Positions 52,999 through 62,401 are shown, counted from the first letter of the stretch. The stretch is 64,000 bases of DNA from Pokkaliibacter sp046614695 (GCF_046614695.1 NZ_JBKKHQ010000015.1:78219-142218), one strand, 5' to 3'. Program-made: numbers and translations. The notes: generated by a model not told the origin, from the sequence alone.

Positions 52999-53316
52999 AT
53001 GCGTTATCTGATTCCCTTACTTCTTTTGCTGTGTGTCGGCCTGCAATATCGCCTTTGGTGGGGAGAAAGCAGCCTGCCTGATTTCTGGGCTCTGCAAGCA
53101 TCAACTTCAAAGCAAGAAGCCTTGAATGAGCGTCTGGAGCGGCGTAATACTCGCCTCGAGGCGGAGGTTAAAGACCTCAAAAAAGGCATGGCGGCCATTG
53201 AAGAGCGTGCTCGTAGTGAGCTAGGCATGATACGCCAGGGTGAGACCTACTATCTTCTTCTGGATCAGAACGCATCCACTTCCTCTCCGGATAATAAATC
53301 TGCTGACAACGAGTAA
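52999..53316 (+). CDS. ftsB: Cell division protein FtsB
   Basis: 105 aa bitopic divisome protein. N-terminal membrane helix (MRYLIPLLLLLCVGLQY), then a coiled coil (KQEALNERLERRNTRLEAEV) and the conserved GMAAIEERARSELGMIRQGE. The ATG at 52999 is used; in-frame codons from 52900 overlap the eno terminator. truD follows immediately, while ispD and ispF, the common next genes, are absent. Confidence 0.93.
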   Translation: MRYLIPLLLLLCVGLQYRLWWGESSLPDFWALQASTSKQEALNERLERRNTRLEAEVKDLKKGMAAIEERARSELGMIRQGETYYLLLDQNASTSSPDNKSADNE

Positions 53317-53319
53317 TTG

Positions 53320-54393
53320 ATGAGTACTCCTTACGTCGAAGTTATGGATCAATGGTCCTATCTCTATTCTCCTCTTCCTTTGAAAGCCTCTCTTAAAACA
53401 ACGCCTGAAGATTTCCTTGTTACTGAGTTGTTGGGGTTTGAGCCAAGCGGTGAGGGCGAGCATCTTTTTCTGCTAGTAGAGAAAGTGGGTCTTACAACGG
53501 ATGAAGTTAGCCGTATTCTGGCCAAGTGGCTGGGTGTGGCCATGAAAGTGGTAAGTTATTCAGGTTTAAAAGATAAGCAGGCTCGAACTCAACAGTGGTT
53601 CAGCATACATTTGCCGGGTAAGGATTTGCCTGAGCTTCAAAACTTTGAAAATGATGCAGTGCGGGTACTGAAGGTTAATCGGCATACTAAGAAACTTCAG
53701 CGCGGTGCTCATCTGGCGAATGGCTTTAGTATTCAATTGCGTGATCTCGAAGGTGATACCGAAGGGGTTGCCGAACGAATTGAGGCTATTGCTCGCAGTG
53801 GCGTCCCTAATTATTTCGGCCCTCAGCGATTTGGTCATGATGGCTACAACCTGCACATGGCAGACCGCCTGTTCCAGGGCGAACTCACCCGCCTTTCAAA
53901 CTATAAGCGCGGGCTCTTCATATCTGCTGCCCGAAGCTATCTTTTTAATAATGTGGTTAGCCAGCGTATTAAGCAGGGGTTTTGGGAGAGGGTTTTGAAC
54001 GGAGACATTGTTCAGAATCTGGAAACGGGGAAAGAGTTTCTGGTGAGTCCTGATAACTTGGCTGATACGCAGTCAGACCGAGAGCTGAATAAGGTGTCTG
54101 CCACTGCTCCTATGCCCGGGGCGGGCCTCCGGGTTCGGGAGGAGTCTGCCTCCTTTGAAGAGAGTGTGCTTTCGCCTTCATCTGAATGGATTCAATCTCT
54201 GGGAAGGGAAGGGTTGAAGCATGACCGTCGTGCGTTAGTGCTACCAGTCAGTCATTTTACGTATGAATTCAATGAAGCCGGGCTCAGGTTGAACTTCACT
54301 TTGCCCAGCGGCAGCTATGCTACCTCTGTTATCCGCGAGATTTGCTCCATTCATTCGTGGCGGGGTTCCGACCTTAGTGACAATGTTGTATAA
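53320..54393 (+). CDS. truD: tRNA pseudouridine(13) synthase
   Basis: 357 aa. Catalytic Asp in YSGLKDKQARTQQWFS, then NYFGPQRFGHDGYN and the TRUD insertion domain with VLPVSHFTYEF. The ATG at 53320 lies three bases after the ftsB stop; a TTG at 53317 and an ATG at 53344 are alternatives. surE, which usually follows, is missing; pcm comes next. Confidence 0.93.
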   Translation: MSTPYVEVMDQWSYLYSPLPLKASLKTTPEDFLVTELLGFEPSGEGEHLFLLVEKVGLTTDEVSRILAKWLGVAMKVVSYSGLKDKQARTQQWFSIHLPGKDLPELQNFENDAVRVLKVNRHTKKLQRGAHLANGFSIQLRDLEGDTEGVAERIEAIARSGVPNYFGPQRFGHDGYNLHMADRLFQGELTRLSNYKRGLFISAARSYLFNNVVSQRIKQGFWERVLNGDIVQNLETGKEFLVSPDNLADTQSDRELNKVSATAPMPGAGLRVREESASFEESVLSPSSEWIQSLGREGLKHDRRALVLPVSHFTYEFNEAGLRLNFTLPSGSYATSVIREICSIHSWRGSDLSDNVV

Positions 54394-54434
54394 AATTCAG
54401 TAGCTTGCAATCAGGTGCTGAAATAGGAGCTGAG

Positions 54435-55103
54435 GTGGAAAATTTTCAGCTTGATGGAATTGGAATGACATCGCCACGAACTCGTGAGCGTATGGTTATC
54501 CGCCTTCAGGAGCAGGGGATTTATCACTCTCAAGTTCTCGACGTGCTTAATCGTCTTCCCAGGCATCTGTTTGTTGATGAAGCTTTAGCTCATCGAGCCT
54601 ACGAAGATACGGCATTGCCCATTGGGTATCAGCAGACTCTCTCTCAACCGTATATTGTTGCGCGTATGACGGAACTTTTGCTGGAAAAATGTCCTCACCC
54701 ACGAAAAGTCTTGGAAATTGGAACGGGTTCTGGCTATCAAACCGCAGTGCTAGCCGCCGTTTCAGATCATGTCTACTCCGTTGAGCGGATTCGCCCTCTG
54801 TCTGAAAAAACGCGGAAACGCTTCCAACAGCTTAAAATTTATAATGTTTTTCCTCGCTATGCTGACGGAACCCTTGGTTGGCGTGAGAAAGGACCTTATG
54901 ACGCTATTGTTGTTACAGCAGCCTCTTCTTCTGTTCCTGAAGCTCTGAAATCCCAGCTCTGTTCCGGTGGTGTGCTGATTATTCCAGTTGGAAATCAGGA
55001 GTCTCAGGTACTTAAGCGGATTACAGCTGCCTATGGCCAGTATCAGGAAGAGGATATTGAGCCTGCTCGCTTTGTGCCCTTGTTAGAAGGTCGTATTCGC
55101 TAA
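54435..55103 (+). CDS. pcm: Protein-L-isoaspartate O-methyltransferase
   Basis: 222 aa repair methyltransferase. Motifs: LPIGYQQTLSQPYIVARMTE, SAM motif I VLEIGTGSGYQTAVLA, YADGTLGW and YDAIVVTAASSSVPEAL. GTG at 54435 has AGGAG about five bases upstream and is preferred over an in-frame TTG at 54405. Normal neighbours are surE before and nlpD after. Confidence 0.92.
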   Translation: MENFQLDGIGMTSPRTRERMVIRLQEQGIYHSQVLDVLNRLPRHLFVDEALAHRAYEDTALPIGYQQTLSQPYIVARMTELLLEKCPHPRKVLEIGTGSGYQTAVLAAVSDHVYSVERIRPLSEKTRKRFQQLKIYNVFPRYADGTLGWREKGPYDAIVVTAASSSVPEALKSQLCSGGVLIIPVGNQESQVLKRITAAYGQYQEEDIEPARFVPLLEGRIR

Positions 55104-55123
55104 TCGTTAATGGATAATTCCCT

Positions 55124-56071
55124 ATGGATCGTTTCTGGCTCTTTTTGAAGGGCATGGCTATGGGCGCTGCCGATGTGGTGCCTGGTGTTTCGGGAGGCAC
55201 AATCGCCTTTATTTCCGGCATTTACGATGAACTCCTGCAAACGATTAAAAACATGCATCCGAGACTGATTGGTGTGTGCTTTCAAAACGGATTCCGAGCC
55301 TTCTGGAAAGAGGGGAACTTTGGTTTTCTTCTGACGCTTGTTGCAGGCATCCTCACCAGTGTTATTACGTTAGCGCGCGGTATCAGTTGGCTGCTTGAGA
55401 ATCAGCCTCTAATGATCTGGGCCTTTTTCTTTGGGCTGGTTGCCATGTCCTGCTGGTTGATCGGCAGAGAAGTAAGAGAGCGTAGTTTGGCGACGAGTGG
55501 CATGCTGATCATTGGCGCTTTGCTGGGTTGGCAATTGACCCAGGGTTTCTCATTTTCGTTAGAGCCAACGGCGCTAAACTTCTTCATTGGCGGGGCTATC
55601 GCGATCTGCGCGATGATCCTTCCAGGCATTTCTGGAAGTTTTTTATTACTCATTCTGGGGCTTTACCAGCCTGTTCTCGATGCTGTCAAACAAGGGCATG
55701 TAAGCTTTTTACTGTTATTTATGGTGGGCTGTGCTTCCGGGTTATTGGGTTTTTCGCGATTTCTACACTGGAGTCTTCACCACCACCGTAATCTTACTCT
55801 CTCCATTCTTACTGGATTTATGCTGGGCTCCCTCGGGAAAGTCTGGCCATGGAAAGTCACCCGTGTCTATCGTATGGATAGTCATGGCGATTCCGTTCCA
55901 CTGCTTCAGGATAGTGTGCTTCCGCATACCTTCGAGGCTGTGACAGGCCAGTCATCCCAGCTGACTCTGCTCCTGGGTTTGATAGCTCTGGGCGCTGTGG
56001 CGGTATGGCTGCTCTCTCGTTTGGCCAAGAATAATGAGCCTATGCAAGCTATTGCAATGGAGGGTAAGTAA
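55124..56071 (+). CDS. DUF368/PopT-family undecaprenyl phosphate carrier
   Basis: 315 aa polytopic inner-membrane protein. The two family repeats are visible: GMAMGAADVVPGVSGGTIAF near the N-terminus and ICAMILPGISGSFLLLILG in the middle, with about eight hydrophobic segments. Members of this family were shown to recycle undecaprenyl phosphate across the membrane (PopT). It sits between pcm and nlpD, an unusual place, and its stop is two bases before the nlpD start, so the two are cotranscribed. Confidence 0.85.
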   Translation: MDRFWLFLKGMAMGAADVVPGVSGGTIAFISGIYDELLQTIKNMHPRLIGVCFQNGFRAFWKEGNFGFLLTLVAGILTSVITLARGISWLLENQPLMIWAFFFGLVAMSCWLIGREVRERSLATSGMLIIGALLGWQLTQGFSFSLEPTALNFFIGGAIAICAMILPGISGSFLLLILGLYQPVLDAVKQGHVSFLLLFMVGCASGLLGFSRFLHWSLHHHRNLTLSILTGFMLGSLGKVWPWKVTRVYRMDSHGDSVPLLQDSVLPHTFEAVTGQSSQLTLLLGLIALGAVAVWLLSRLAKNNEPMQAIAMEGK

Positions 56072-56073
56072 TT

Positions 56074-56895
56074 ATGCCTTTCAGGGCTCGCGCGAAAGCG
56101 CTTGGCTCCGGGTTGATGGTTTCTGCAGTACTGGCGCTCAGTGCCTGCTCAACCAATAGCTATTATGCGCCGGTCGATGATGTGTCCAGACATGGGTTAA
56201 CTCCTGCTCAGGTGGGCTATCACATCGTCAGTCCGGGTGAGACGCTTTATTCGATTGCCTATCGTTACGGGCAGGATTATCAGTCACTGGCTGCTCGCAA
56301 TAGTTTGTCAGCTCCTTTCGCAATCTATCCCGGGCAGGCGCTGAAGCTTTCGGGGAGCGCTGACCCCGGAGTGGTGCAGACTGCACCGAAAGTGAGCGTG
56401 GCTCAGGTATCCACGCCGGCGCCGACAGTAAAAAGACCAAAGTCGGTATCGACAACGGCCTCTTCTCAAGGCAAAGTAAAAACAACCTCATCGGTCAAGA
56501 AACCAACTGTTCCTTCAGGAGGCGCGTTGACTTGGGGTTGGCCCTCAAGCGGTAAGGTAACAGGAAGTTATTCACCAAACCGTAATGTAAGTAAGGGTAT
56601 AAATATTGCAGGAAATGTGGGGAGTCCTGTTACTGCAGCAGCAGACGGAGTGGTGGTCTATGCAGGTAACGGACTGCGAGGGTACGTTAACCTCATCATT
56701 ATTAATCACAATCAGGAGTTCCTGAGTGCGTATGCAAACAACCGGCGTATCCTTGTGAAGGAACAGCAGAAGGTGAATCGCGGGGATGTTATTGCAGAGA
56801 TGGGCCAGTCTGGCGACAAAGATGGAATGCTGTATTTTGAGATCAGACAGGATGGGCAACCAGTGAATCCATTGAGCTTTTTGCCTAAGCGCTAA
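56074..56895 (+). CDS. nlpD: NlpD, LysM/LytM lipoprotein activator of amidase
   Basis: 273 aa. Lipobox LSAC (Cys about 25), LysM domain (YHIVSPGETLYSIAYRYGQ), Pro/Thr/Lys-rich linker, and a C-terminal M23/LytM domain. The zinc ligands are degenerate: the usual GxDI...HxH is INIAGNVG and MLYFEIR. It should therefore activate an amidase, as NlpD does for AmiC in cell separation, rather than cut peptidoglycan. Upstream of rpoS as in most Gammaproteobacteria; rpoS promoters often lie inside nlpD. Confidence 0.93.
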   Translation: MPFRARAKALGSGLMVSAVLALSACSTNSYYAPVDDVSRHGLTPAQVGYHIVSPGETLYSIAYRYGQDYQSLAARNSLSAPFAIYPGQALKLSGSADPGVVQTAPKVSVAQVSTPAPTVKRPKSVSTTASSQGKVKTTSSVKKPTVPSGGALTWGWPSSGKVTGSYSPNRNVSKGINIAGNVGSPVTAAADGVVVYAGNGLRGYVNLIIINHNQEFLSAYANNRRILVKEQQKVNRGDVIAEMGQSGDKDGMLYFEIRQDGQPVNPLSFLPKR

Positions 56896-56985
56896 TGTGA
56901 CTATTTTTTTGAACAGCTGTTAGTCTTTGACGCGTCTCTCCTGAACTCAGGGGCCCCATAATAAAAACTCCAAAGGTGGCAGCAG

Positions 56986-57966
56986 ATGGTTGAGAAAGAT
57001 TCCGACCTGGATCTCATGGATGTCCAGGAGTTAGAGCTGGAAGCAATGTCAGACTCTACTGACAACGATGAGGAAGAGGGCTACTCAGGTCTTGGCCTTC
57101 CTCCTGAACTCAGTACTTCCCGTGCCAGCAAAAAACAGCTGGATGCAACCCAACTTTATCTGAACGAAATCGGCTTCGCGCCTTTGCTGACCGCAGAGCA
57201 GGAAGTGTATTTCTCACGCAAATCACTCCGTGGTTGTGAAGCGTCTCGCAAGCGAATGATTGAAAGTAATCTGCGTTTGGTGGTGAAGATTGCCCGCCGT
57301 TATCTTAATCGTGGGCTTACGCTGCTTGATCTGATTGAAGAGGGTAACCTCGGCCTGATTCGCGCGGTCGAGAAGTTTGACCCTGAGCGCGGCTTCCGTT
57401 TTTCAACTTACGCTACGTGGTGGATTCGCCAGACGATCGAGCGAGCCATCATGAATCAAACGCGGACAATTCGCTTGCCGATCCATGTCGTTAAAGAGCT
57501 GAACATCTATCTGCGAACTGCCCGTGAGCTGGCACACAAGCTTGATCATGAGCCAACGGCAGAAGAGATTGCCAGTCACCTCGATAAGCCCGTCGAAGAT
57601 GTTGAGCGGATGCTTGGCTGGAATGAGAAAGTTACTTCAGTAGACTCGGCAATGGCTCCGGATTCTGATAAGCCACTTCTTGAAACCTTGGCTGACCACG
57701 AAGCGGCTGATCCAGAGTCCTGGTTGCAACAAACAGACTTGCATGGCTCTATCGATGATTGGCTGGCCTTATTGCCTGATAAGCAGAGTGAAGTACTGGC
57801 CCGCCGCTTTGGTCTTCGAGGCTACGAGATGAGTACCCTTGAAGAGGTTGGGCGTGAGATTGGCCTGACTCGTGAACGTGTTCGCCAGATCCAGGTAGAA
57901 GCTCTGCGTCGGCTTCGTGAAATCGTCGAGCGACAGGGTTTGCATGGCGATGATATTTTCACCTGA
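56986..57966 (+). CDS. rpoS: Stationary-phase sigma factor RpoS
   Basis: 326 aa sigma-70-family factor for general stress and stationary phase. Acidic N-terminus, region 1.2 TQLYLNEIGFAPLLTAEQEV, region 2 ESNLRLVVKIARRYLNRGLT and RFSTYATWWIRQTIERAI, region 4 GREIGLTRERVRQIQVEAL. AAGGTGG precedes the ATG. No rsmZ gene follows, unlike in Pseudomonas. Confidence 0.96.
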   Translation: MVEKDSDLDLMDVQELELEAMSDSTDNDEEEGYSGLGLPPELSTSRASKKQLDATQLYLNEIGFAPLLTAEQEVYFSRKSLRGCEASRKRMIESNLRLVVKIARRYLNRGLTLLDLIEEGNLGLIRAVEKFDPERGFRFSTYATWWIRQTIERAIMNQTRTIRLPIHVVKELNIYLRTARELAHKLDHEPTAEEIASHLDKPVEDVERMLGWNEKVTSVDSAMAPDSDKPLLETLADHEAADPESWLQQTDLHGSIDDWLALLPDKQSEVLARRFGLRGYEMSTLEEVGREIGLTRERVRQIQVEALRRLREIVERQGLHGDDIFT

Positions 57967-57980
57967 TCAGTTCAAATAAC

Positions 57981-58009
57981 AAAAAAACCAGCATTACGCT
58001 GGTTTTTTT
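57981..58009. terminator. Bidirectional terminator between rpoS and the MFS gene
   Basis: AAAAAAACCAGC-ATTAC-GCTGGTTTTTTT; A- and T-tracts on both sides between convergent genes. Confidence 0.9.
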
Positions 58010-58018
58010 GCATCTGCT

Positions 58019-59242
58019 TCATGCAGGTCTCACACAATGCCCCGGGTTTTCATCCGAAGGCCGATCATTGACGGGCAAGTGAATAACCATCGCCAGTAAA
58101 CCCAGGCCGATGGAAATCATCCACATCACATCAAAGCTACCGGTTAACTCCATGAGTTCTCCTCCAAGCCAAGCGCCAAAGAAGGCGCCAATCTGGTGAG
58201 AGAGCATGACGACACCGAAAAGAGTGGCAAGATAAGTGGGGCCGAAAATCTGGCCTAAAGCGCCTGACGTTAAGGGGACAGTGGAGAGCCAGAGAAAGCC
58301 GATAGCAGCGGCAAAACACAGTACGGTAACCGGTGTTTTTGGCGCCACCCAGAAGATGGCCAGTACCAGCGCGCGCAGCCCGTACAGTCCTGAGAGCATC
58401 CACTTGGGGCGATACTTGCCGCCCAGATACCCGGAGGTCAGTGAACCGAAGATATTAAACAGGCCAATTAATGCCAATCCGGTCGCAGACACGTTGCTGG
58501 GTAAGCCGCACAGACTGACATACGTAGGTAGGTGGGTTGCAATAAACGCCACATGAAAACCACAGACAAAAAAGCCGATATTTAATAACCAGAAGCTGGG
58601 ATGCTGTCCTGCCTGTTCCAGCGCCTTCCTGATTCCAATGGAAGGTTGACCTGTTGATGGTACTTTGTGTGCCGGTTCGCTCTGTAAAAAATAGGCGCTT
58701 GGGATCATCACTAGTGCCAGAAGACCCACAATGATAAGAGTGCTTTGCCAGCCAAATTGGTGATTAAGCGAGTTCATAATGGGTGCCATCAAAAACTGAC
58801 CGACTGAGCCGCCGGCGGATGCCAGACCCAGAGCACGCGAGCGTTGATTGGGTGGGAAGGCCTTGCCGACAACTGCCAGCACCAGAGGGAAAGTGGTCGC
58901 GCCGGCGCCTAGTCCCAGTATCAACCCTAATTCGAGGTGTAGCTGCCAGACTTGTGTTATCCAGGCGGCGAGTATCAGACCTAGTGCATAGAGTACCGCC
59001 CCCAAGGCCAGAACTCGTGCCGAGCCGTATCGATCGGCAAGTATTCCGGCAATAGGTGATGTCAAACCCCAGATCAGGTTCTGAATCGCAAAGGCCAGAC
59101 CCATAGTGCCTAGATTGAGCGTCGGCATAACTAGCATGTCCGGAATTAGCAGGCTCAGTGTTTGTCGAATACCTAAGTTCAGGGCGAGGACGATGCTACC
59201 TGCCAGTAAAATAAGCCAAGGCAGACGGTTTTTGGTATGCAT
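58019..59242 (-). CDS. Major facilitator superfamily transporter
   Basis: 407 aa with 12 predicted membrane helices. Motif A-like GILADRYGSARVLALGAVLY after TM2, and a second copy, SGYLGGKYRPKWML, after TM8. The N-terminus and SPIAGILADRYG resemble OFA/monocarboxylate-type carriers. Substrate unknown. It is convergent with rpoS and divergent from the thi operon. Nothing in the THI box side suggests it is thiamine-controlled. Confidence 0.8.
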   Translation of the reverse strand: MHTKNRLPWLILLAGSIVLALNLGIRQTLSLLIPDMLVMPTLNLGTMGLAFAIQNLIWGLTSPIAGILADRYGSARVLALGAVLYALGLILAAWITQVWQLHLELGLILGLGAGATTFPLVLAVVGKAFPPNQRSRALGLASAGGSVGQFLMAPIMNSLNHQFGWQSTLIIVGLLALVMIPSAYFLQSEPAHKVPSTGQPSIGIRKALEQAGQHPSFWLLNIGFFVCGFHVAFIATHLPTYVSLCGLPSNVSATGLALIGLFNIFGSLTSGYLGGKYRPKWMLSGLYGLRALVLAIFWVAPKTPVTVLCFAAAIGFLWLSTVPLTSGALGQIFGPTYLATLFGVVMLSHQIGAFFGAWLGGELMELTGSFDVMWMISIGLGLLAMVIHLPVNDRPSDENPGHCVRPA

Positions 59243-59408
59243 TCAGCGGGCTCCACTGTCGTTAAACAGAATCCTGAGGAGAAAGGGTTTGGCTAAGCTG
59301 TCTGACATTATGGCAGAGCTTGAGTGACCTGCGCTTGAATCCTGTTGCAGGCCTCTCTACACTGTCGGCAGTTTTTCACGTGTCTTAGACTTTTACTGAG
59401 CGCGTTTA
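59243..59408. other. Intergenic region upstream of the TPP riboswitch
   Basis: About 165 bases that must hold divergent promoters of the MFS gene and thiD-thiC. I see no hexamer pair good enough to name. Confidence 0.4.
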
Positions 59409-59486
59409 CTTGTCGGGGTGCCGCCCTTGAGCGGCTGAGATAATACCCGTGAACCTGATCCAGTTCGTACTGGCGTAGGAAACAAG
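59409..59486 (+). promoter_or_regulatory. TPP riboswitch (THI element)
   Basis: The aptamer consensus is present: GGGGTGCC (59415-59422), GCTGAGATAATACCCGTGAA (59434-59453), CCTGATC, and CGTAGGAA near the 3' end. P1 is formed by CTTGT (59409-59413) and ACAAG (59482-59486). It binds thiamine pyrophosphate and lowers expression of thiD-thiC. Confidence 0.95.
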
Positions 59487-59536
59487 CAATAAGTACTTGC
59501 CTGTTGTGGTCGGTGCTTCACTTCCTTGACCTATCT

Positions 59537-59567
59537 GTGCGCTGGCTATTTCTGCGCACTCTTCCTT
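59537..59567 (+). terminator. Possible riboswitch-controlled terminator
   Basis: GTGCGC (59537-59542) and GCGCAC (59554-59559) form a stem with an 11-base loop, followed by TCTTCCTT. It lies between the aptamer and thiD. The T-tract is imperfect, so control at translation is also possible. Confidence 0.4.
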
Positions 59568-59624
59568 CGCAGTTGTAGTCACCGCCGACCGGCGTGAACC
59601 GGGTCTATTTGAGGCCTGTGTATC

Positions 59625-60482
59625 ATGAATATTGGTCCTGCGGTGCTTTCCCGCTCGACACCCCCTGTTGCTCTGACCATTGCCGGTTCTGATAGCGGTG
59701 GCTGTGCTGGCATTCAGGCCGATCTCAAAACCTTCTCTGCTTTGGGGGTTTTCGGGGCCAGTGCGATTACCGCGATTACTGCCCAGAACACTCAGGGAGT
59801 GACCGCTGTTCAAACCTTGGAGCCGGTCATCGTTGCTCAGCAAATTCAAGCTGTGCAGGATGACTTTACCCTTGCCGCCTGTAAGACCGGCATGCTGGCC
59901 AGCGCAGAAATTATCGACGCTGTTGCTCAGCAGCTAAAGCGCTCTCCGGCTCCTTTGATCATTGATCCGGTCATGATCTCAACGTCAGGGCATCGTTTGA
60001 TCAGTGAAGAGGCGATTGATGCTGTCATCAATCTATTGTTCCCCCTCGCTTTGCTCATTACCCCTAATCTTCATGAAGCCTCAGTTATGACAGGACTGCC
60101 TGTCCCCGAGACGGCGGATGACATGTTGCCACTGGCAGAGGCGCTATTAACGTTGGGTGCCAAGGCTGTTCTTCTTAAAGGCGGTCACCTGCAGCAAGGT
60201 ATGCCTGCAACAGATTGGTTGGTTACCAGCGACTACCATCATCAATTTACCCTGGCACGTGTTGAAACTCGCAACACCCATGGAACGGGATGCTCATTAT
60301 CTGCGGCAATCACAGCAGGGCTGGCACAGCAGTTTTCTCTGCTTGAGTCCGTCGGCCGTGCCAAAGATTGGCTACATCAGGCGCTGACCTCTGCTGCTTC
60401 CTGGCAATTGGGGCAGGGTGCAGGTCCCGTTAATCATTTTCATCAATGGTGGGGTGCCCACCACAACCCCCTAGAGGTGTAA
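59625..60482 (+). CDS. thiD: Hydroxymethylpyrimidine (phosphate) kinase
   Basis: 285 aa ribokinase-fold enzyme that phosphorylates HMP and HMP-P for thiamine synthesis. Motifs: ALTIAGSDSGGCAGIQADLK, TAITAQNTQGVTAVQ, CKTGMLASAEII, IIDPVMISTSGHRL and RNTHGTGCSLSAAITAGLA with the catalytic Asp/Gly loop shifted (here HGTGCSLSAA). GAGG lies about ten bases before the ATG. First gene after the TPP riboswitch. Confidence 0.93.
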   Translation: MNIGPAVLSRSTPPVALTIAGSDSGGCAGIQADLKTFSALGVFGASAITAITAQNTQGVTAVQTLEPVIVAQQIQAVQDDFTLAACKTGMLASAEIIDAVAQQLKRSPAPLIIDPVMISTSGHRLISEEAIDAVINLLFPLALLITPNLHEASVMTGLPVPETADDMLPLAEALLTLGAKAVLLKGGHLQQGMPATDWLVTSDYHHQFTLARVETRNTHGTGCSLSAAITAGLAQQFSLLESVGRAKDWLHQALTSAASWQLGQGAGPVNHFHQWWGAHHNPLEV

Positions 60483-60484
60483 CT

Positions 60485-62356
60485 GTGTTAGAACATCATC
60501 TTAGTCAGCGAGCCAAGGTCGATGAAGCGGCCGTTCAGCCCTTTCCCGCATCTCGCAAAGTCTATGTCCAAGGTAGCCGTGACGATATTCAGGTTCCCAT
60601 GCGGGAAATTACCCTGACGCCAACGGTTACTCAGCAAGGTACAGAAGAGAATCCTGCACTGCGTGTTTATGATACGTCCGGCCCCTATACGGATCCCAAC
60701 GCGGATATCGATGTGCGTAAAGGCCTGGTAGATGTGCGCGGGCGCTGGATTTCAGAGCGTGGTGATACCGAAATTCTGACCAGTCTTACTTCCGAATATG
60801 GGCGTCGTCGAGCCAATGACCCTAGTCTTGATGCACTTCGCTTTGAACTTAAGCACACGCCGCGTCGGGCTAAAACCGGGCAAAACGTCACTCAGCTACA
60901 TTACGCACGCAAAGGCATCATCACGCCTGAAATGGAATACGTGGCGATCCGTGAAAACATGAAGCTGCAGCTGGCCAAAGAGAATGCGCTGCTGCAACAA
61001 CAGGCGCCGGGTTTCTCCTGGGGCGCGAGCATTCCCGATCAGATTACCGCCGAATTTGTCCGCGATGAGATTGCCCGTGGTCGTGCTGTGCTGCCAGCCA
61101 ACATCAACCACCCTGAGCTTGAGCCGATGATTATTGGCCGTAACTTCCTGGTGAAGATTAACGGCAATATCGGTAACTCAGCGGTGACCTCTTCGATTGA
61201 AGAGGAAGTAGAGAAAATGACCTGGGGCATCCGTTGGGGTGCTGACACCATCATGGACCTGTCGACCGGCAAGCATATCCATGAAACCCGCGAATGGATT
61301 CTGCGCAATAGCCCCGTGCCGATTGGCACTGTACCTATTTATCAGGCCCTTGAGAAAGTGGGCGGCATTGCCGAGGAGCTGAACTGGGAGCTGTTCCGTG
61401 ACACCCTGATCGAACAGGCAGAGCAGGGCGTTGACTACTTCACCATCCACGCCGGCGTACTGCTGCGTTATGTGCCCATGACCGCCAAGCGTATGACGGG
61501 CATCGTTTCTCGTGGTGGCTCCATCATGGCCAAATGGTGTCTGGCGCATCATCAGGAGAATTTCCTCTATACCCACTTCGAGGAAATCTGCGAAATCATG
61601 AAAGCCTATGATGTGTCCTTCTCGCTGGGAGATGGCCTGCGTCCTGGCTCAGTCTACGATGCCAACGATGAAGCTCAGTTTGCTGAGCTGCAAACACTGG
61701 GTGAGTTGACCAAGATCGCCTGGAAGCATGATGTGCAAACCATCATCGAAGGCCCTGGTCATGTGCCCATGCACAAAATTCAGGAAAACATGACTGAGCA
61801 GTTGAAACATTGTGATGAGGCACCTTTCTATACTTTGGGTCCGCTGACTACCGATGTGGCACCAGGTTATGACCACATCACCTCCGGCATCGGCGCTGCA
61901 ATGATCGGCTGGTACGGTTGCGCCATGCTTTGCTATGTCACACCGAAAGAGCACTTGGGTTTGCCGGATAAGGATGATGTGAAGACTGGCATCATCACCT
62001 ACAAGATTGCCGCCCATGCGGCGGACCTTGCTAAAGGGCATCCGGGCGCGCAGATTCGCGACAATGCACTCTCAAAAGCACGCTTTGAATTCCGCTGGGA
62101 AGACCAGTTCAATCTGGCTCTAGACCCAGATACTGCACGGGCCTTCCATGATGCGACTCTACCTAAAGAGTCTGCCAAAGTGGCGCACTTCTGCTCCATG
62201 TGCGGACCTAAGTTCTGCTCAATGAAGATCTCTCAGGAAGTCCGGGAGCTGGATGAGGCTCAGGTAAAAGAGCTGCAGGCTGTCGCTTCTCAGGGTATGG
62301 AGAGTAAAGCCTCTGAGTTTAAGCAACAGGGCGCTGAAATTTATCAGGCGGTTTAA
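60485..62356 (+). CDS. thiC: Phosphomethylpyrimidine synthase
   Basis: 623 aa radical-SAM enzyme converting AIR to HMP-P. N-terminal ThiC-associated domain (ASRKVYVQGSRDDIQVPMRE), TIM barrel (NINHPELEPMIIGRNFLVKI), and the C-terminal cluster motif CSMCGPKFCSM (CxxCxxxxC). GTG start at 60485, two bases after the thiD stop, with AGAGG eight bases upstream. It is cotranscribed with thiD. No thiE, thiG, thiS or thiO follows. Confidence 0.96.
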   Translation: MLEHHLSQRAKVDEAAVQPFPASRKVYVQGSRDDIQVPMREITLTPTVTQQGTEENPALRVYDTSGPYTDPNADIDVRKGLVDVRGRWISERGDTEILTSLTSEYGRRRANDPSLDALRFELKHTPRRAKTGQNVTQLHYARKGIITPEMEYVAIRENMKLQLAKENALLQQQAPGFSWGASIPDQITAEFVRDEIARGRAVLPANINHPELEPMIIGRNFLVKINGNIGNSAVTSSIEEEVEKMTWGIRWGADTIMDLSTGKHIHETREWILRNSPVPIGTVPIYQALEKVGGIAEELNWELFRDTLIEQAEQGVDYFTIHAGVLLRYVPMTAKRMTGIVSRGGSIMAKWCLAHHQENFLYTHFEEICEIMKAYDVSFSLGDGLRPGSVYDANDEAQFAELQTLGELTKIAWKHDVQTIIEGPGHVPMHKIQENMTEQLKHCDEAPFYTLGPLTTDVAPGYDHITSGIGAAMIGWYGCAMLCYVTPKEHLGLPDKDDVKTGIITYKIAAHAADLAKGHPGAQIRDNALSKARFEFRWEDQFNLALDPDTARAFHDATLPKESAKVAHFCSMCGPKFCSMKISQEVRELDEAQVKELQAVASQGMESKASEFKQQGAEIYQAV

Positions 62357-62377
62357 CCTGACCGCTTCAATATAAAC

Positions 62378-62401
62378 AAAGGGCGCATTCGCGCCCTTTT
62401 T
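62378..62401 (+). terminator. thiC terminator
   Basis: AAAGGGCGC-ATTC-GCGCCCTTTTTG, canonical; it also faces the convergent astA. Confidence 0.9.
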
